A DNA stretch of 64,000 nucleotides from Pelosinus propionicus DSM 13327 (lineage in GTDB: Bacteria > Bacillota > Negativicutes > DSM-13327), in the NCBI RefSeq assembly GCF_900114615.1, contig NZ_FOTS01000002.1:1-64000 (forward strand). Direction: 5' to 3'. The notes below the pieces were generated by a model. That model was given only the letters and a program-made list of their open reading frames with translations, was not told where the DNA came from and did not search any database. Made by a program: the position numbers and the translations under genes. This document shows positions 9,182-18,327 of the stretch, piece by piece. Position 1 is the stretch's first letter. The number at the start of each line of letters is the position of its first letter.

Positions 9182-10069
9182 TTAAAAATCTAATAACCCT
9201 TGCCGCCTTAGCCAAGACTTTATGCAAGTTAAAAATTTGCTTGCAGCAGGAGAAGTATTTTTTATTGAGTTAAGAGCAATACCGATGGTTCTATATGCAG
9301 GCTTTTCAAGGTTTGCAATATGTACATCATGCATATTGCGGTATAATACCATCTCTGGGAGGATGCTTATTCCTAAGCCATTTTGCACCATTGCAATAAT
9401 AGCCTGCTCTTCTATCACTTCATATTTGCTTTTCGTTTTCAGATTATTTTCAAGTAAAATTCGTCGTACATCACCAGTATCGCCCCATTTAGGCATGATA
9501 AATGCCTCTTTTTTTATTTCTTCAAAAGAAATTTCATTGCGCTGCCCTAAAGTATGCTCTTTTGGCAGAATACAAAGCATTTTATCCTTTTTTAATGGTA
9601 TAAATTCAAATGACTGATGAACAGGCAAAGATACAAAGCCAAAATCAACAGCTCCATTCAATATCCAACGATGAATATCATCATAATATCCTTCATTTAA
9701 TTTAATTTCAATAGCTGGATGCTGCTCTTGAAATTCTTTGATAATGCCTGGAAGCCATTGCGAAGATACACTGGTAAATGTTCCAATTCGTACTGTTCCA
9801 ATTTCCAATCCTTTAATTTCAGCTACTTTTTGCCTTAAGCGCTCATTGCATTGCAAGGTTTCCCGCACGTATTTTAATATTAATTCACCGTTACTTGTTA
9901 ACGTTACGCCTGCTCGGTCACGGGTAAGCAATAAAAATCCTAATTCTTCTTCCAGACTGGCAATGGCATGACTAACACCTGATTGTGTCAACTTCAAATT
10001 CTCTGCGGCTTTTGTTAAACTGCCAAATTCAACTATCCCATGAAAAATTTCATATTTGGAAATAGTCAT
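9182..10069 (-). CDS. LysR-family transcriptional regulator
   Basis: The 295-residue protein has the LysR winged helix at 1-60 (LTKAAENLKLTQSGVSHAIASLEEELG) and a periplasmic-binding-like effector domain at about 88-290. I prefer ATG 10067-10069 because AGGAG lies about 9 bases before it; the longer frame adds eight residues ahead of that site. It is divergent from a DMT exporter at 10211, the usual arrangement for a LysR protein and the transporter it controls. The effector cannot be read from the sequence. Confidence 0.9.
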   Translation of the reverse strand: MTISKYEIFHGIVEFGSLTKAAENLKLTQSGVSHAIASLEEELGFLLLTRDRAGVTLTSNGELILKYVRETLQCNERLRQKVAEIKGLEIGTVRIGTFTSVSSQWLPGIIKEFQEQHPAIEIKLNEGYYDDIHRWILNGAVDFGFVSLPVHQSFEFIPLKKDKMLCILPKEHTLGQRNEISFEEIKKEAFIMPKWGDTGDVRRILLENNLKTKSKYEVIEEQAIIAMVQNGLGISILPEMVLYRNMHDVHIANLEKPAYRTIGIALNSIKNTSPAASKFLTCIKSWLRRQGLLDF

Positions 10070-10210
10070 ACTGCTAATCTCCTCCCTTAGCATGATAATA
10101 ATTCATGAAAGACATTAAAAACATTCACTTTTCTAATGATAATTATATGTTTATACTACTAATTAAACAACTTAAACCTAAAAGAACTTTTGTTAAATGG
10201 AGGATTCAAT

Positions 10211-11080
10211 ATGAAAACAAGATTCACAGCTAATGCAATGTTGCTGATGGTAACAATTTTCTGGGGCTTTTCCTATTTATTTATGAAAATGGGCTTGAAT
10301 TCATTGCAGGAGTATAATCTTATTGCATTGCGATTTGGTATCGCATTTTTCCTAGCAGCTGCAATCTTTCCAATTCGCTTGCTAAAAGCAAATACAAAAA
10401 CAATTCGTTATGCTTTTATCTTAGGTCTGATTTTATTTTTAGTTTTTTCTTGCATCATATTCGGAATAAAGTATACTTCAACCTCCAATGCAGCATTTCT
10501 CGTAAGTCTTACCGTCATCTTTGTCCCTATTTTAACATCCCTTATTGTAAAAAAACTTCCTGAGATTAGTGTTATCGTTGGAGTCTCTTTTGCGCTTCTC
10601 GGAGTAGGTCTATTAACGTTAAATAGTCAGCTTATTATCAACTTCGGTGATTTACTATGCATTGCTGGGGCACTGCTTTATGCAACGCATATTATTGTGA
10701 CTGAAAAGCTAACAAAGGCAGTTGATTCCATCGCCCTTGGGATCATGCAGCTTGGATTTGCGGGATCTTTAGGATTTATTTTTTCTTTACTTCTTGAAAC
10801 CCCCAGGTTTCCTATTACTACTGTTGAATGGCTGCCGATCTTAGTCTTGAGCATATTGTGCAGCGCAATAGGGTTCATTGTACAAACAGTTGCACAGCAG
10901 CATACAACATCAACAAATACTGGTCTTATTTTCTCTTTAGAACCTGTATTTGCAGCGTTATTTGCTTTTTTGTTTTTAGGCGAAACTCTTTCTATCCAAG
11001 GCTGGTTAGGCGCAATCCTTGTCTTACTTGGCGTTATACATCCGCAATTAAATCTTTACCAAATAAGAACGTGGAAATAG
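10211..11080 (+). CDS. DMT-superfamily (EamA) exporter under LysR control
   Basis: This 289-residue membrane protein has ten hydrophobic segments and two EamA repeats, starting with FWGFSYLFMKMGL and LIALRFGIAFFL. The ATG at 10211 follows GGAGG by 8 bases. It is divergent from the LysR gene and converges with the NhaC-type gene with 13 bases between the stops. It is not closely similar to the exporter at 6016, so the two pumps likely move different solutes. Substrate unknown. Confidence 0.87.
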   Translation: MKTRFTANAMLLMVTIFWGFSYLFMKMGLNSLQEYNLIALRFGIAFFLAAAIFPIRLLKANTKTIRYAFILGLILFLVFSCIIFGIKYTSTSNAAFLVSLTVIFVPILTSLIVKKLPEISVIVGVSFALLGVGLLTLNSQLIINFGDLLCIAGALLYATHIIVTEKLTKAVDSIALGIMQLGFAGSLGFIFSLLLETPRFPITTVEWLPILVLSILCSAIGFIVQTVAQQHTTSTNTGLIFSLEPVFAALFAFLFLGETLSIQGWLGAILVLLGVIHPQLNLYQIRTWK

Positions 11081-11093
11081 CCCCCCTCTGAAT

Positions 11094-12434
11094 CTATATT
11101 CCTTTCCGTAAAAAAACTGTTTCCTCATGTTTCTCTAATCTTCTCGTAAAAATAGTAGTTAAAGGGACAAGAAAAAGATAAAAAGCATATAAAATGAAAC
11201 TCGCATTCGCCGATAAAATCGCAGCAGGAACGGCTCCCGCAACATTCCAGGGAATGAGAGCCGAAATCATTATTACCGTATTTTCCATATCGACTGCAAG
11301 CTGTTCATTGCTTATTTTTCTTTTTGCATAAATCTTATGTTCAAATTGATGTGTAATCATTACGGCAAGAGTTTGATTGCAGCTAAAACCTGCAGCCACT
11401 ATGCTAGTGATAATGGTCGTCAGATATACTCCTACTTTTTGGCTAAGTCTCTCAAAGAAAAGTTCAATTTCATTTAGCAAGCTCGTTCCTGCAAAAATCC
11501 CCGAATAGGCGGAAGAAACAAAAACAATCATTGAAACCTTCACCATGGAATATAGACCGCCCCCTTGGATTATCCCTGCAAAAATACCAGTTCCATCAAT
11601 ATGGTAGCCCATTAGAATATAGTCTAGCATTTCAAGTAAAGTAATTTGCTGATAAGCTACACCAATCACTATGCCTGCCAAAATGCTAATTCCCATAGAA
11701 ATTTTTACATTGATTTTGCAAATTGCAGAAAGCAATATAATAATCGCAGGAATTGCTAAAATAGAGCTGATATTAAAATACATTACTATTTCATTCCCAA
11801 TTTGGCTGCCGTAAAAGACTAGAGGATTATAATAAGATAAGCAAATGTAGCCTATGATGGATAATACTAAGGGAATTACTGATGTTTTCATCATATTTCT
11901 GATATTTGTATAAATGTCCGTATTAGTTAAAACTGCGACGAGGTTGGCACTGGAAGACATTGGCGAACATCTGTCACCAAAGTAAGCTCCGGCAATGATA
12001 GCTCCTGCAGCAACATTACTATCCACATTACCGCTTTTAGCTAATACGATAAGTACAGCACCTACTGTTCCTACGGTGCCAAAAGAGGTTCCTAATAAAA
12101 AAGAAACAGCACAGCTTAAAAGAAAGGCAAATAATACGAAATATTCAGGATTCATAAACATAATTGCATAATACACAATAAAAGAAATCGTTCCACACGC
12201 CCTCCAAACCGCTGTGATCGCACCGATGAGCACGAAGATCTTGATTACAATAAGAGATTTTTTTGAGCCCTTTAGCATCATGTTGCATAAATCAGCCAAT
12301 GCGTATCCTCTACGCAAAGCAATCAGAATAAAACCAACGAGTCCCAGAATCAGGGGATAGAGTATAAAGATCTCTTGATACACACTATATAATAGCGAAG
12401 CAAAAAATAAAAATAGAATCACAATGGTATCCAT
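11094..12434 (-). CDS. NhaC-family Na+/H+ (or substrate/Na+) antiporter
   Basis: The 446-residue protein has about eleven hydrophobic segments. The signature GAYFGDRCSPMSSSANLVA lies about a third of the way along and is typical of NhaC-type antiporters, including the malate-lactate branch (MleN). Such proteins exchange Na+ for H+ or for organic acids across the membrane. The gene is alone, with no organic-acid genes next to it, so ion exchange is as likely as metabolite exchange. AGGTG lies about 7 bases before the ATG. Confidence 0.82.
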   Translation of the reverse strand: MDTIVILFLFFASLLYSVYQEIFILYPLILGLVGFILIALRRGYALADLCNMMLKGSKKSLIVIKIFVLIGAITAVWRACGTISFIVYYAIMFMNPEYFVLFAFLLSCAVSFLLGTSFGTVGTVGAVLIVLAKSGNVDSNVAAGAIIAGAYFGDRCSPMSSSANLVAVLTNTDIYTNIRNMMKTSVIPLVLSIIGYICLSYYNPLVFYGSQIGNEIVMYFNISSILAIPAIIILLSAICKINVKISMGISILAGIVIGVAYQQITLLEMLDYILMGYHIDGTGIFAGIIQGGGLYSMVKVSMIVFVSSAYSGIFAGTSLLNEIELFFERLSQKVGVYLTTIITSIVAAGFSCNQTLAVMITHQFEHKIYAKRKISNEQLAVDMENTVIMISALIPWNVAGAVPAAILSANASFILYAFYLFLVPLTTIFTRRLEKHEETVFLRKGI

Positions 12435-12662
12435 AGATGCACCTCATTTTAAAGTATAAGACTGATTAAATCCTATGTATACTTTGTTCTGAAATAATTT
12501 CACAGAATAGATAACGAAAAAATATAGTATTACAACGTAATGTTCTTATAATATATCACATCGTAATCCTACTACTTCAGTCTATGGCTGGCAAGAGTAT
12601 TCTACTTTTATTGTCTATTTCAAATGATTCAGCCATATTGCTAAAAATAAAGGCATACATAA

Positions 12663-12706
12663 CAAGAGTCACGATTTATCAATAAAATGATAAATCGTGA
12701 CTCTTG
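12663..12706 (-). terminator. perfect 19-bp terminator hairpin
   Basis: Arms 12663-12681 and 12688-12706 are perfectly complementary around a 6-nt loop. It begins 22 bases beyond the stop of the minus-strand kinase gene. The rest of 12435-12727 shows nothing else I can name. Confidence 0.7.
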
Positions 12707-12727
12707 CTACACTACTTAATACTCTCT

Positions 12728-13300
12728 TTAAAGCTGACTTATAAATAAAGATTGAATATCTTGCATGTTAATTGATACGCTGTTATTACAGTATTGTACT
12801 ATTCTTATATTCTCCCATAAACATTGTTTTTCTTGTACTAATTGTATGTAAGTATCCCAATTCTCCAGCTTCCATTGGTCTCTGTCGACAGCTCTTTCTA
12901 TCATTCTAGACTTCAATATCGGAAAATCAACGTGTACTTGTAGTACAATGGTCTTCACATTCTTCCAATCATAGGTTTCTTTTAGTTGTTCGATATAGCG
13001 AACATTTGAAAAATAGCTAATGAACGGTGCATCAAGAACGACTGATTTTCCTATTTGAATGTTATCATCTGCAATATCTAATAATGTTTTATATTCCATA
13101 TTCATTATAACATCACTATAGAACGCGCATTCCCTGTCATCAGGAGAATGTCCTTTTAATTCTAATAATTGTTTTGTAAATGTATTGCAAACAACATCTT
13201 TATCTAAGTAACAAAAGTTAAATTGCGATGCTATCATCTTTCCAATCGTAGATTTACCTGACGCAGGCAAACCTATAAGAAATAATAGAGTTGGGTTCAA
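12728..13300 (-). CDS. P-loop kinase-like protein (AAA_33/zeta-like fold)
   Basis: The 190-residue protein has a Walker A motif GLPASGKST (10-18) near the N-terminus and YLDKDVV at about 30, the position of the substrate-binding acid in small-molecule kinases of the AAA_33/shikimate-kinase/zeta type. Family members phosphorylate small metabolites, antibiotics or UDP-sugars. No antitoxin gene is adjacent, so I do not call a zeta toxin. The start is TTG at 13298-13300, 9 bases after GAGGAG. Confidence 0.72.
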   Translation of the reverse strand: MNPTLLFLIGLPASGKSTIGKMIASQFNFCYLDKDVVCNTFTKQLLELKGHSPDDRECAFYSDVIMNMEYKTLLDIADDNIQIGKSVVLDAPFISYFSNVRYIEQLKETYDWKNVKTIVLQVHVDFPILKSRMIERAVDRDQWKLENWDTYIQLVQEKQCLWENIRIVQYCNNSVSINMQDIQSLFISQL

Positions 13301-13370
13301 AAGAAGCTTCTCCTCAAAATTACACAGATTTTATTTCTTATCCCACTACGTTAATCTACATTACACTTTA

Positions 13371-14024
13371 TTAATACTCCATTACTACTTTTGAAAACCC
13401 CTTAGCTCTTTTTGTAAATTCTTCAAAATCTCCTGTGCTAATAAGTTTTCGGTCGGTAAGTCTTCCCCCTATCCCAGCACCTGCAAAACCAAGTTTTAAG
13501 TATTCTGGGAGTATTTCTTCCGTAACTCCTCCTGTAGCAACAAGCTTCACATGGCTAATCGGAGCCATAATATTTTTTATGTAGTCAAATCCGAGGTCTC
13601 CTGCTGGAAACAGTTTTACAAAATCCGCTCCTGTATTATGAGCTGTTAAGATTTCTGAAGGCGTCATTGCACCAGGAATGGAAACAAGAGCTAGTTCTTT
13701 TGTATATTTTATAATCTCGATATCAACATTTGGAGAAATAATATAACTTCCTCCCGCATCTTTTGTCGCTCTTACCTGTTCTTTCGTAAGAACTGTTCCT
13801 GCACCAATTTTCATCGTTCCTTCGAAATTTTCAACAAGCATCTGAATTGCCTCAGAAGTTTTTTTGATGCATTCGGGGTCACTTTGGTCAAAGGTCACTT
13901 CAACCATGTTGATTCCACCTTGGTGCAAAGCCCTAACTAGATTAAGCAGATCCTGTCCGTAAAGTCTCCGGCATATTGTTATTACCTTATATTTCTGAAT
14001 AAAATCTATGACTTCTGTATTCAT
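13371..14024 (-). CDS. eda: KDPG/KHG-type aldolase
   Basis: The 217-residue protein is a class-I aldolase of the Eda family. Glu42 in VEVTF is the proton-shuttle residue, GAGTVL forms part of the phosphate site and Lys137 in FVKLFPA is the Schiff-base lysine. The enzyme would split 2-keto-3-deoxy-6-phosphogluconate or a related keto-deoxy acid to pyruvate and an aldehyde. It lies 18 bases behind a LacI-type regulator and is probably its target. It is a paralogue of the aldolase at 50504. No kinase or dehydratase accompanies it, so the exact substrate is unknown. Confidence 0.88.
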   Translation of the reverse strand: MNTEVIDFIQKYKVITICRRLYGQDLLNLVRALHQGGINMVEVTFDQSDPECIKKTSEAIQMLVENFEGTMKIGAGTVLTKEQVRATKDAGGSYIISPNVDIEIIKYTKELALVSIPGAMTPSEILTAHNTGADFVKLFPAGDLGFDYIKNIMAPISHVKLVATGGVTEEILPEYLKLGFAGAGIGGRLTDRKLISTGDFEEFTKRAKGFSKVVMEY

Positions 14025-14042
14025 TCCCTATTCCCCCTTATA

Positions 14043-15053
14043 TTATATTGCTTTTTTTGTTGTGCCCCTATGAATCATTTTTAATTCAAAGTTCTTGTAC
14101 CTTACAAGATTATTGGGATCAAGAATTTTTTGAACTAATAATTCCATCGCACCAGATGCCATTTCCTCTACCGGCAAATTTACTGTTGATAATTTAGGAA
14201 TTGTAAAATTTGAAAAGCTTTGATTATCAAATCCAAAAACCTCACATTCACCTGGTATGCTAATCCCATGATCATGTAATGCAGAAAGAGCTCCCATAGC
14301 AGTTTGATCACACACACAAATCAATCCTGTGGGTACATCGCCAGCCTTAATAAGCTTGGCAACTGCATCATAGCCACTCTCTTCGGTAAAGGAGCAGTGT
14401 CTTATGAGATATTCCTTTGCATCCAGCGTCTCAACAAATCCTGCAAGTTTTTGGTCCAACGCTTGCGACGAAAGATTCGATGCCAAAATGACAATTCGTC
14501 GATGCTTATTCCTAATAAAATGCTCTGCTACTTTTTGGCTTGTCTCAAAATAACTGGCCCAAACATAGGGATAGATTGGAGAAGTTCTGCTAAAAAGTAC
14601 AATTGGAACACTTGGCGGCACTTTATGAATATATGCCTCATCTTCTGCTGATACATTCGCTAAAATTGCACCATTAAATACGTTTGAATCATACAATTCT
14701 TTTACACCTTGAATACCATCTTCGTCCATCGTTTTTACCAGAAGGTTAATTGTAATTGTTTCAAGGGAAGAGGTAAAACGGTGAATCCCAGTTAAAATGC
14801 GCCCAATCAATCCAACACGTGCATCGATAGGCCACAAAACAGCTAACGTTAAACTTGTATTCCCACTCTCGCTTTGGCGCAAATTACGCGCAGACATATT
14901 GGGGATATACCCTAATGAAAGAGAAGCTTCACGTACTCTTCGAATTGTGTCTGCAGAAAACCGAATTGCGCCTTCTTTTTGATTAAGAATCAGTGAAGCC
15001 GTGGTAATCGATACATTTGCCGCTTTAGCGATACTTTTAAGAGTGACTGCCAT
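14043..15053 (-). CDS. LacI-family transcriptional regulator
   Basis: The 336-residue protein has a LacI helix-turn-helix at 1-25 (LKSIAKAANVSITTASLILN) with the hinge at about 45-60, then a two-lobed sugar-binding domain ending in a dimer interface. LacI proteins bind a sugar or sugar acid and release DNA. A palindromic site at 15255-15268, about 200 bases upstream, fits self-regulation. The downstream aldolase suggests an effector from a keto-deoxy-sugar pathway. Confidence 0.9.
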   Translation of the reverse strand: MAVTLKSIAKAANVSITTASLILNQKEGAIRFSADTIRRVREASLSLGYIPNMSARNLRQSESGNTSLTLAVLWPIDARVGLIGRILTGIHRFTSSLETITINLLVKTMDEDGIQGVKELYDSNVFNGAILANVSAEDEAYIHKVPPSVPIVLFSRTSPIYPYVWASYFETSQKVAEHFIRNKHRRIVILASNLSSQALDQKLAGFVETLDAKEYLIRHCSFTEESGYDAVAKLIKAGDVPTGLICVCDQTAMGALSALHDHGISIPGECEVFGFDNQSFSNFTIPKLSTVNLPVEEMASGAMELLVQKILDPNNLVRYKNFELKMIHRGTTKKAI

Positions 15054-15254
15054 AAAACTCTCCTTTACCGTCCTGCTTTAGATCGTTTAGCTCTATCTAA
15101 TAACGCAATACTGCTCCAACTAACAAGTCAACTATAAGCATTAATCATTTAGCACAATATACTCGTTTAGACTATATTATTACCATTCGTATATCAACGA
15201 TTTGCAGGCTATCTAAATGAATCATCCATCTCTATATTGGTTAAAAGGTTTAAC

Positions 15255-15268
15255 GTAAAACGTTTTAC
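15255..15268. promoter_or_regulatory. LacI-type operator
   Basis: GTAAAACGTTTTAC is a perfect 14-bp palindrome with the central CG and flanking A/T that LacI-family operators share (core AAACGTTT). It lies upstream of the LacI-type gene on the minus strand. The rest of the gap 15054-15362 holds only the terminator at 15333-15355. Confidence 0.75.
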
Positions 15269-15332
15269 CCTTACAATATACCATTCCTATTCAAAAAACT
15301 CAATCCTATTTCTATGTCTATTCTTTCTTTAT

Positions 15333-15355
15333 AAAAAAAGAGCCCGCAGGCTCTT
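15333..15355 (-). terminator. Rho-independent terminator of the zinc-ribbon gene
   Basis: AAGAGCC (15338-15344) pairs with GGCTCTT (15349-15355) around a 4-nt loop. On the minus strand it is followed by a T-run (A15333-15337). Confidence 0.8.
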
Positions 15356-15362
15356 CTAAATG

Positions 15363-15569
15363 TTATTTAGGATTTTCGATTGCTCCACGAACAAAATTGA
15401 GAACGGAGCACTTCGAAATCTTTCTATGTTCAGTAGGATACTTAGAACCGCTTATTACAAGACCGCATTGAGTGCAGCGAGTAAAAAATTTTTTTTCTAT
15501 CATTCCAACGGGCGTAATATCCACCTTCTCAAACAGAGTACTACCACAATAGCACTTGTTCTTGCCCAA
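15363..15569 (-). CDS. small Cys-rich putative zinc-ribbon protein
   Basis: The 68-residue basic protein has CYC at 6-8 and CTQC at about 32-35, enough to bind one metal ion. The start is TTG at 15567-15569 after GAAGGTG, and a terminator follows directly. It is the third gene after norC-norB (92 bases beyond norB) and could be cotranscribed. I do not recognise the family and give no function. Confidence 0.55.
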   Translation of the reverse strand: MGKNKCYCGSTLFEKVDITPVGMIEKKFFTRCTQCGLVISGSKYPTEHRKISKCSVLNFVRGAIENPK

Positions 15570-15661
15570 TTTATCACCTTCTTTACCTTTTTTTCATGGT
15601 ATCATGATTCCATCCTTTCTTGCAAAATTCCTATTGCGCCAAAATCTACTGTGACAATTAA

Positions 15662-17239
15662 CTATAGCTTATTCTTCTTGTTTTCCCTCGTTTTATGTCT
15701 AATATTAGCAGTATATGCGATCTGTTTCTTCCATACTCCTCTTCTTTTATTTTTTTTATTTAAAAAAAGCAGCCTCTGGTAAAGAACCTGTATTCTCTTA
15801 AGCAGTGGCTCTATTTTTTTTTCTTCTTGCAGTAATTCTCCCACCAATCGATGCATATGGTGCAAATCATCACAATTCATCACAGAAATTCGCCCTTCAC
15901 TTTGAAAGATTACTTTTATCTTGGGCCATATGTTTTTTATAACAATGAAGGTCAACGTTAAGCTCCCTATGGCGTATAAAAAACCGCCAAATGCCCTAAT
16001 TAAAAGATACGGCCGAATCAATTCGTTAGTTTCTCCAATACTGAGCCCAATCACGCGCCAGAAATAAACCTGTAAACCACCAGCGATTAATAGGCCGATT
16101 CCCATCGTTAGCAATCCTCCATTTAAAGCAAAGATTGCCCCCCAGCACCAACGATACATTTTCTTTGCAAGTATGATTTCAGTAAAAAGGATATGGAAGC
16201 AGATTGCTAAAACTAAAAAACCAAATACACCAAATAATGCAAGGTGGGAATGAGCTGATGTAATATAGGTCCCGTGTACATAGCGGTTTAATGGTGGATA
16301 AGCCATGAAAAACCCTAAGAACCCAGCACCAAATATATGATAAAACATACTCGATCCAATGAGAGACAGCGTTATTTTATCCCGATTCGACAAATCAGAA
16401 ATCCCCGTAAATGTTAGCGATTTCACCGTCGTATACAATAATACAATCGCTGGCAGTAATTGCATTGCACTAAAAGTACCACCGAGCCAAAGCCAATACG
16501 ATGGTACTCCAATCCAGTAATAATGATGTCCAGTTGCCAAAATTCCAGCTAAGATTGCGAATGTAATGTCTAAATATATGGCTGTTTCTACAGCCTGACG
16601 CTCCACCTTTGTCACCTGAATCAGCAAAGCAGCTAATACTCCCGTACCAATAAGCTCTAAAGACATTTCCTCCCATATATGTACCACCATAAATTTGGCA
16701 ATTTCATCGACAGTCGGGTGGGCATAGGATACGATATTGGGCACATAAAATAGAATTAATGTGACACTTCCCGTTACCATGCTAATTAGTGTTGCCCTAC
16801 TCTTCGGCATATCAGAGGACAGATACGTCGTCAGCAGATTAAAGCATAGTACAACAGTACAAGCAGCCGTTGCCAGTTTCAAAGGCCAAATTGCTTCTAA
16901 ATATTCTCTCCCTTCGTTAAATCCGAGCAGCAAAGATCCTAAGATTAGAGCCAATGTACTCGCCAGCATCCAAAAGTTAACCGTAATCAGCTTCAGGCTG
17001 TAAAATTCCTGCTGCGCTTCTTGGCAAAAAAAGAAATATATAGCACCCATCATTCCAATTAACGGCCAATAGATACTAATATTCAAATGAAAAGCTCTAC
17101 CAGATACAAACGGAATTGGATTACCAAGGTCGGGAAAGAGAAGATCGATTGCTCCGCCCGATGCTACCAACCCTTGCAAACCAAAAAGGAAGTAGGCAAA
17201 TAAGGCATATTTATAACTCAGGTGCTGAGATCGAAACAA
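15662..17239 (-). CDS. norB: nitric oxide reductase large subunit (cytochrome-b-containing NorB)
   Basis: The protein is a NO-reductase-type haem-copper oxidase relative with about twelve membrane helices. The ligand pattern matches NorB: His51 and His332 for low-spin haem b, His330 for haem b3, and His187, His238 and His239 for the non-haem iron. Glu residues follow His187 (HIWEE), as at the NorB active site. It reduces NO to N2O with electrons from NorC. The start is TTG 17237-17239 after AAGGGG. NorB proteins usually end near residue 450-470; this one has about 70 further basic, cytoplasmic residues (452-525). NorC is 23 bases upstream. Confidence 0.9.
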   Translation of the reverse strand: MFRSQHLSYKYALFAYFLFGLQGLVASGGAIDLLFPDLGNPIPFVSGRAFHLNISIYWPLIGMMGAIYFFFCQEAQQEFYSLKLITVNFWMLASTLALILGSLLLGFNEGREYLEAIWPLKLATAACTVVLCFNLLTTYLSSDMPKSRATLISMVTGSVTLILFYVPNIVSYAHPTVDEIAKFMVVHIWEEMSLELIGTGVLAALLIQVTKVERQAVETAIYLDITFAILAGILATGHHYYWIGVPSYWLWLGGTFSAMQLLPAIVLLYTTVKSLTFTGISDLSNRDKITLSLIGSSMFYHIFGAGFLGFFMAYPPLNRYVHGTYITSAHSHLALFGVFGFLVLAICFHILFTEIILAKKMYRWCWGAIFALNGGLLTMGIGLLIAGGLQVYFWRVIGLSIGETNELIRPYLLIRAFGGFLYAIGSLTLTFIVIKNIWPKIKVIFQSEGRISVMNCDDLHHMHRLVGELLQEEKKIEPLLKRIQVLYQRLLFLNKKNKRRGVWKKQIAYTANIRHKTRENKKNKL

Positions 17240-17262
17240 CTTTTCTAACCCCTTTTCATTAC

Positions 17263-17673
17263 TTATTCCGAATCTTTCTTTTTATCAAATACAGGCCTTG
17301 GCGGCCACCCCATATTAGGAATTGATTGAAGAAAGCGAAAATAGTCGATCATTTCTTCTGCTTCCTCATGATTTACGTAAATATGCTGCTTTTTCTTTGC
17401 TCCACTAAGCAGTGGAGGATTGGTTAAATACTCTCTTAATCCATCACTTCCAAATTTTTCATATACTTTAGTAAGGTCGCCTCCATAATATCCTCCATTA
17501 CCAAATATAGTATGACATTCGATACATGCTTTTTTCTGAAATACAATTTTCCCTTTGACTGCTTCAGAAGGTACATTGCTCAGATTACCTGCAATCGAGT
17601 CATATATAACAAAAGAAAATAGAGCGACGGAAAAAAATATGGCTGCTAAAAAAATTTTCAAGCGAAACTGCAT
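17263..17673 (-). CDS. norC: nitric oxide reductase cytochrome-c subunit (NorC)
   Basis: The 136-residue protein has one N-terminal membrane anchor (about 5-25) and one haem-c site, Cys50-x-x-Cys53-His54 in CIECH. The following GNGGYYGGDL and the C-terminal GWPPRP are hallmarks of NorC. It carries electrons to NorB on the outer face of the membrane. It precedes norB by 23 bases and forms an operon with it. A Met in the EEMIDYF region could be the second haem ligand. NorBC rather than quinol-fed qNor in a presumed anaerobe implies a cytochrome-c or other donor. Confidence 0.9.
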   Translation of the reverse strand: MQFRLKIFLAAIFFSVALFSFVIYDSIAGNLSNVPSEAVKGKIVFQKKACIECHTIFGNGGYYGGDLTKVYEKFGSDGLREYLTNPPLLSGAKKKQHIYVNHEEAEEMIDYFRFLQSIPNMGWPPRPVFDKKKDSE

Positions 17674-17819
17674 CGTTCATTCCTCACTGCTATTTTTCTT
17701 ATTTTCAATTATGCTAACTAGACGTCTTTAGTAATAGATCTGGAGAATTCTAGAACCAACTATACTTAAAAATAAATGCAGCTGGAAGTACATTCCTGCC
17801 ACATTTATCTTTTTTTATA

Positions 17820-18281
17820 TTATCTTCGTTTCTTACCCGTAATATGTTCTATATTAATACGAATTACCGAACATTTATCTTTAAAAGCATCAATTATTTT
17901 TAATCCTTTATCATAGTATTCAGGGCTAAATTTTTCAACTAATGCCTTTAACATTTTGATTTTCTCAGTTCCTTCAACCAAAGTCCCTTCTCCAAAAACA
18001 ATAACACTTTCATAGTTTGCAGTAAAAGAGCTCGGCAGTACCTGTGTATATCCAACAACAGTAAAGGATACTTTATTATTGTAAGAAAGATTATCCAGTA
18101 TATGGCCTTCTAAGTCACAATGCAGATAAATAGCTTCATCTAAAATAATATAATGCAATGGCAATCCATAAGGATATCCATTTTTATCGATTGTAGAGAG
18201 TACTCCATATTCGCTTTGTCCTAACATCTCCATAGCCTCATCATGAGTTACCTGTTTCTGAATGTCCCGAATACTTCTCAT
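17820..18281 (-). CDS. NimA-like flavin-binding protein (pyridoxamine-phosphate-oxidase fold)
   Basis: The 153-residue protein has the split-barrel FMN-binding fold: EYGVLSTIDKNGYPYGLPLHYI near residues 24-45 and an IYLHCDLEGHILDNL segment that contacts the flavin phosphate. This is the 5-nitroimidazole-reductase (NimA) branch. Members reduce nitro compounds or serve as redox/metal stress proteins. It is last in an operon with DUF2798 and a cupin, divergent from an HxlR regulator, which fits a stress response to electrophiles or nitro compounds. Confidence 0.82.
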   Translation of the reverse strand: MRSIRDIQKQVTHDEAMEMLGQSEYGVLSTIDKNGYPYGLPLHYIILDEAIYLHCDLEGHILDNLSYNNKVSFTVVGYTQVLPSSFTANYESVIVFGEGTLVEGTEKIKMLKALVEKFSPEYYDKGLKIIDAFKDKCSVIRINIEHITGKKRR

Positions 18282-18327
18282 TGTTTTGCCTCCTATGCGC
18301 TCACTTACATCCTTTACTATCTTTGGG

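Noticed and set aside
12728-13300. Zeta-toxin call for the P-loop kinase
   Set aside because: No antitoxin frame is adjacent and the fold alone is shared by many small-molecule kinases.
15360-15782. Plus-strand frame of 140 codons
   Set aside because: It is antisense to the zinc-ribbon gene and the NorB tail and has no ribosome site.
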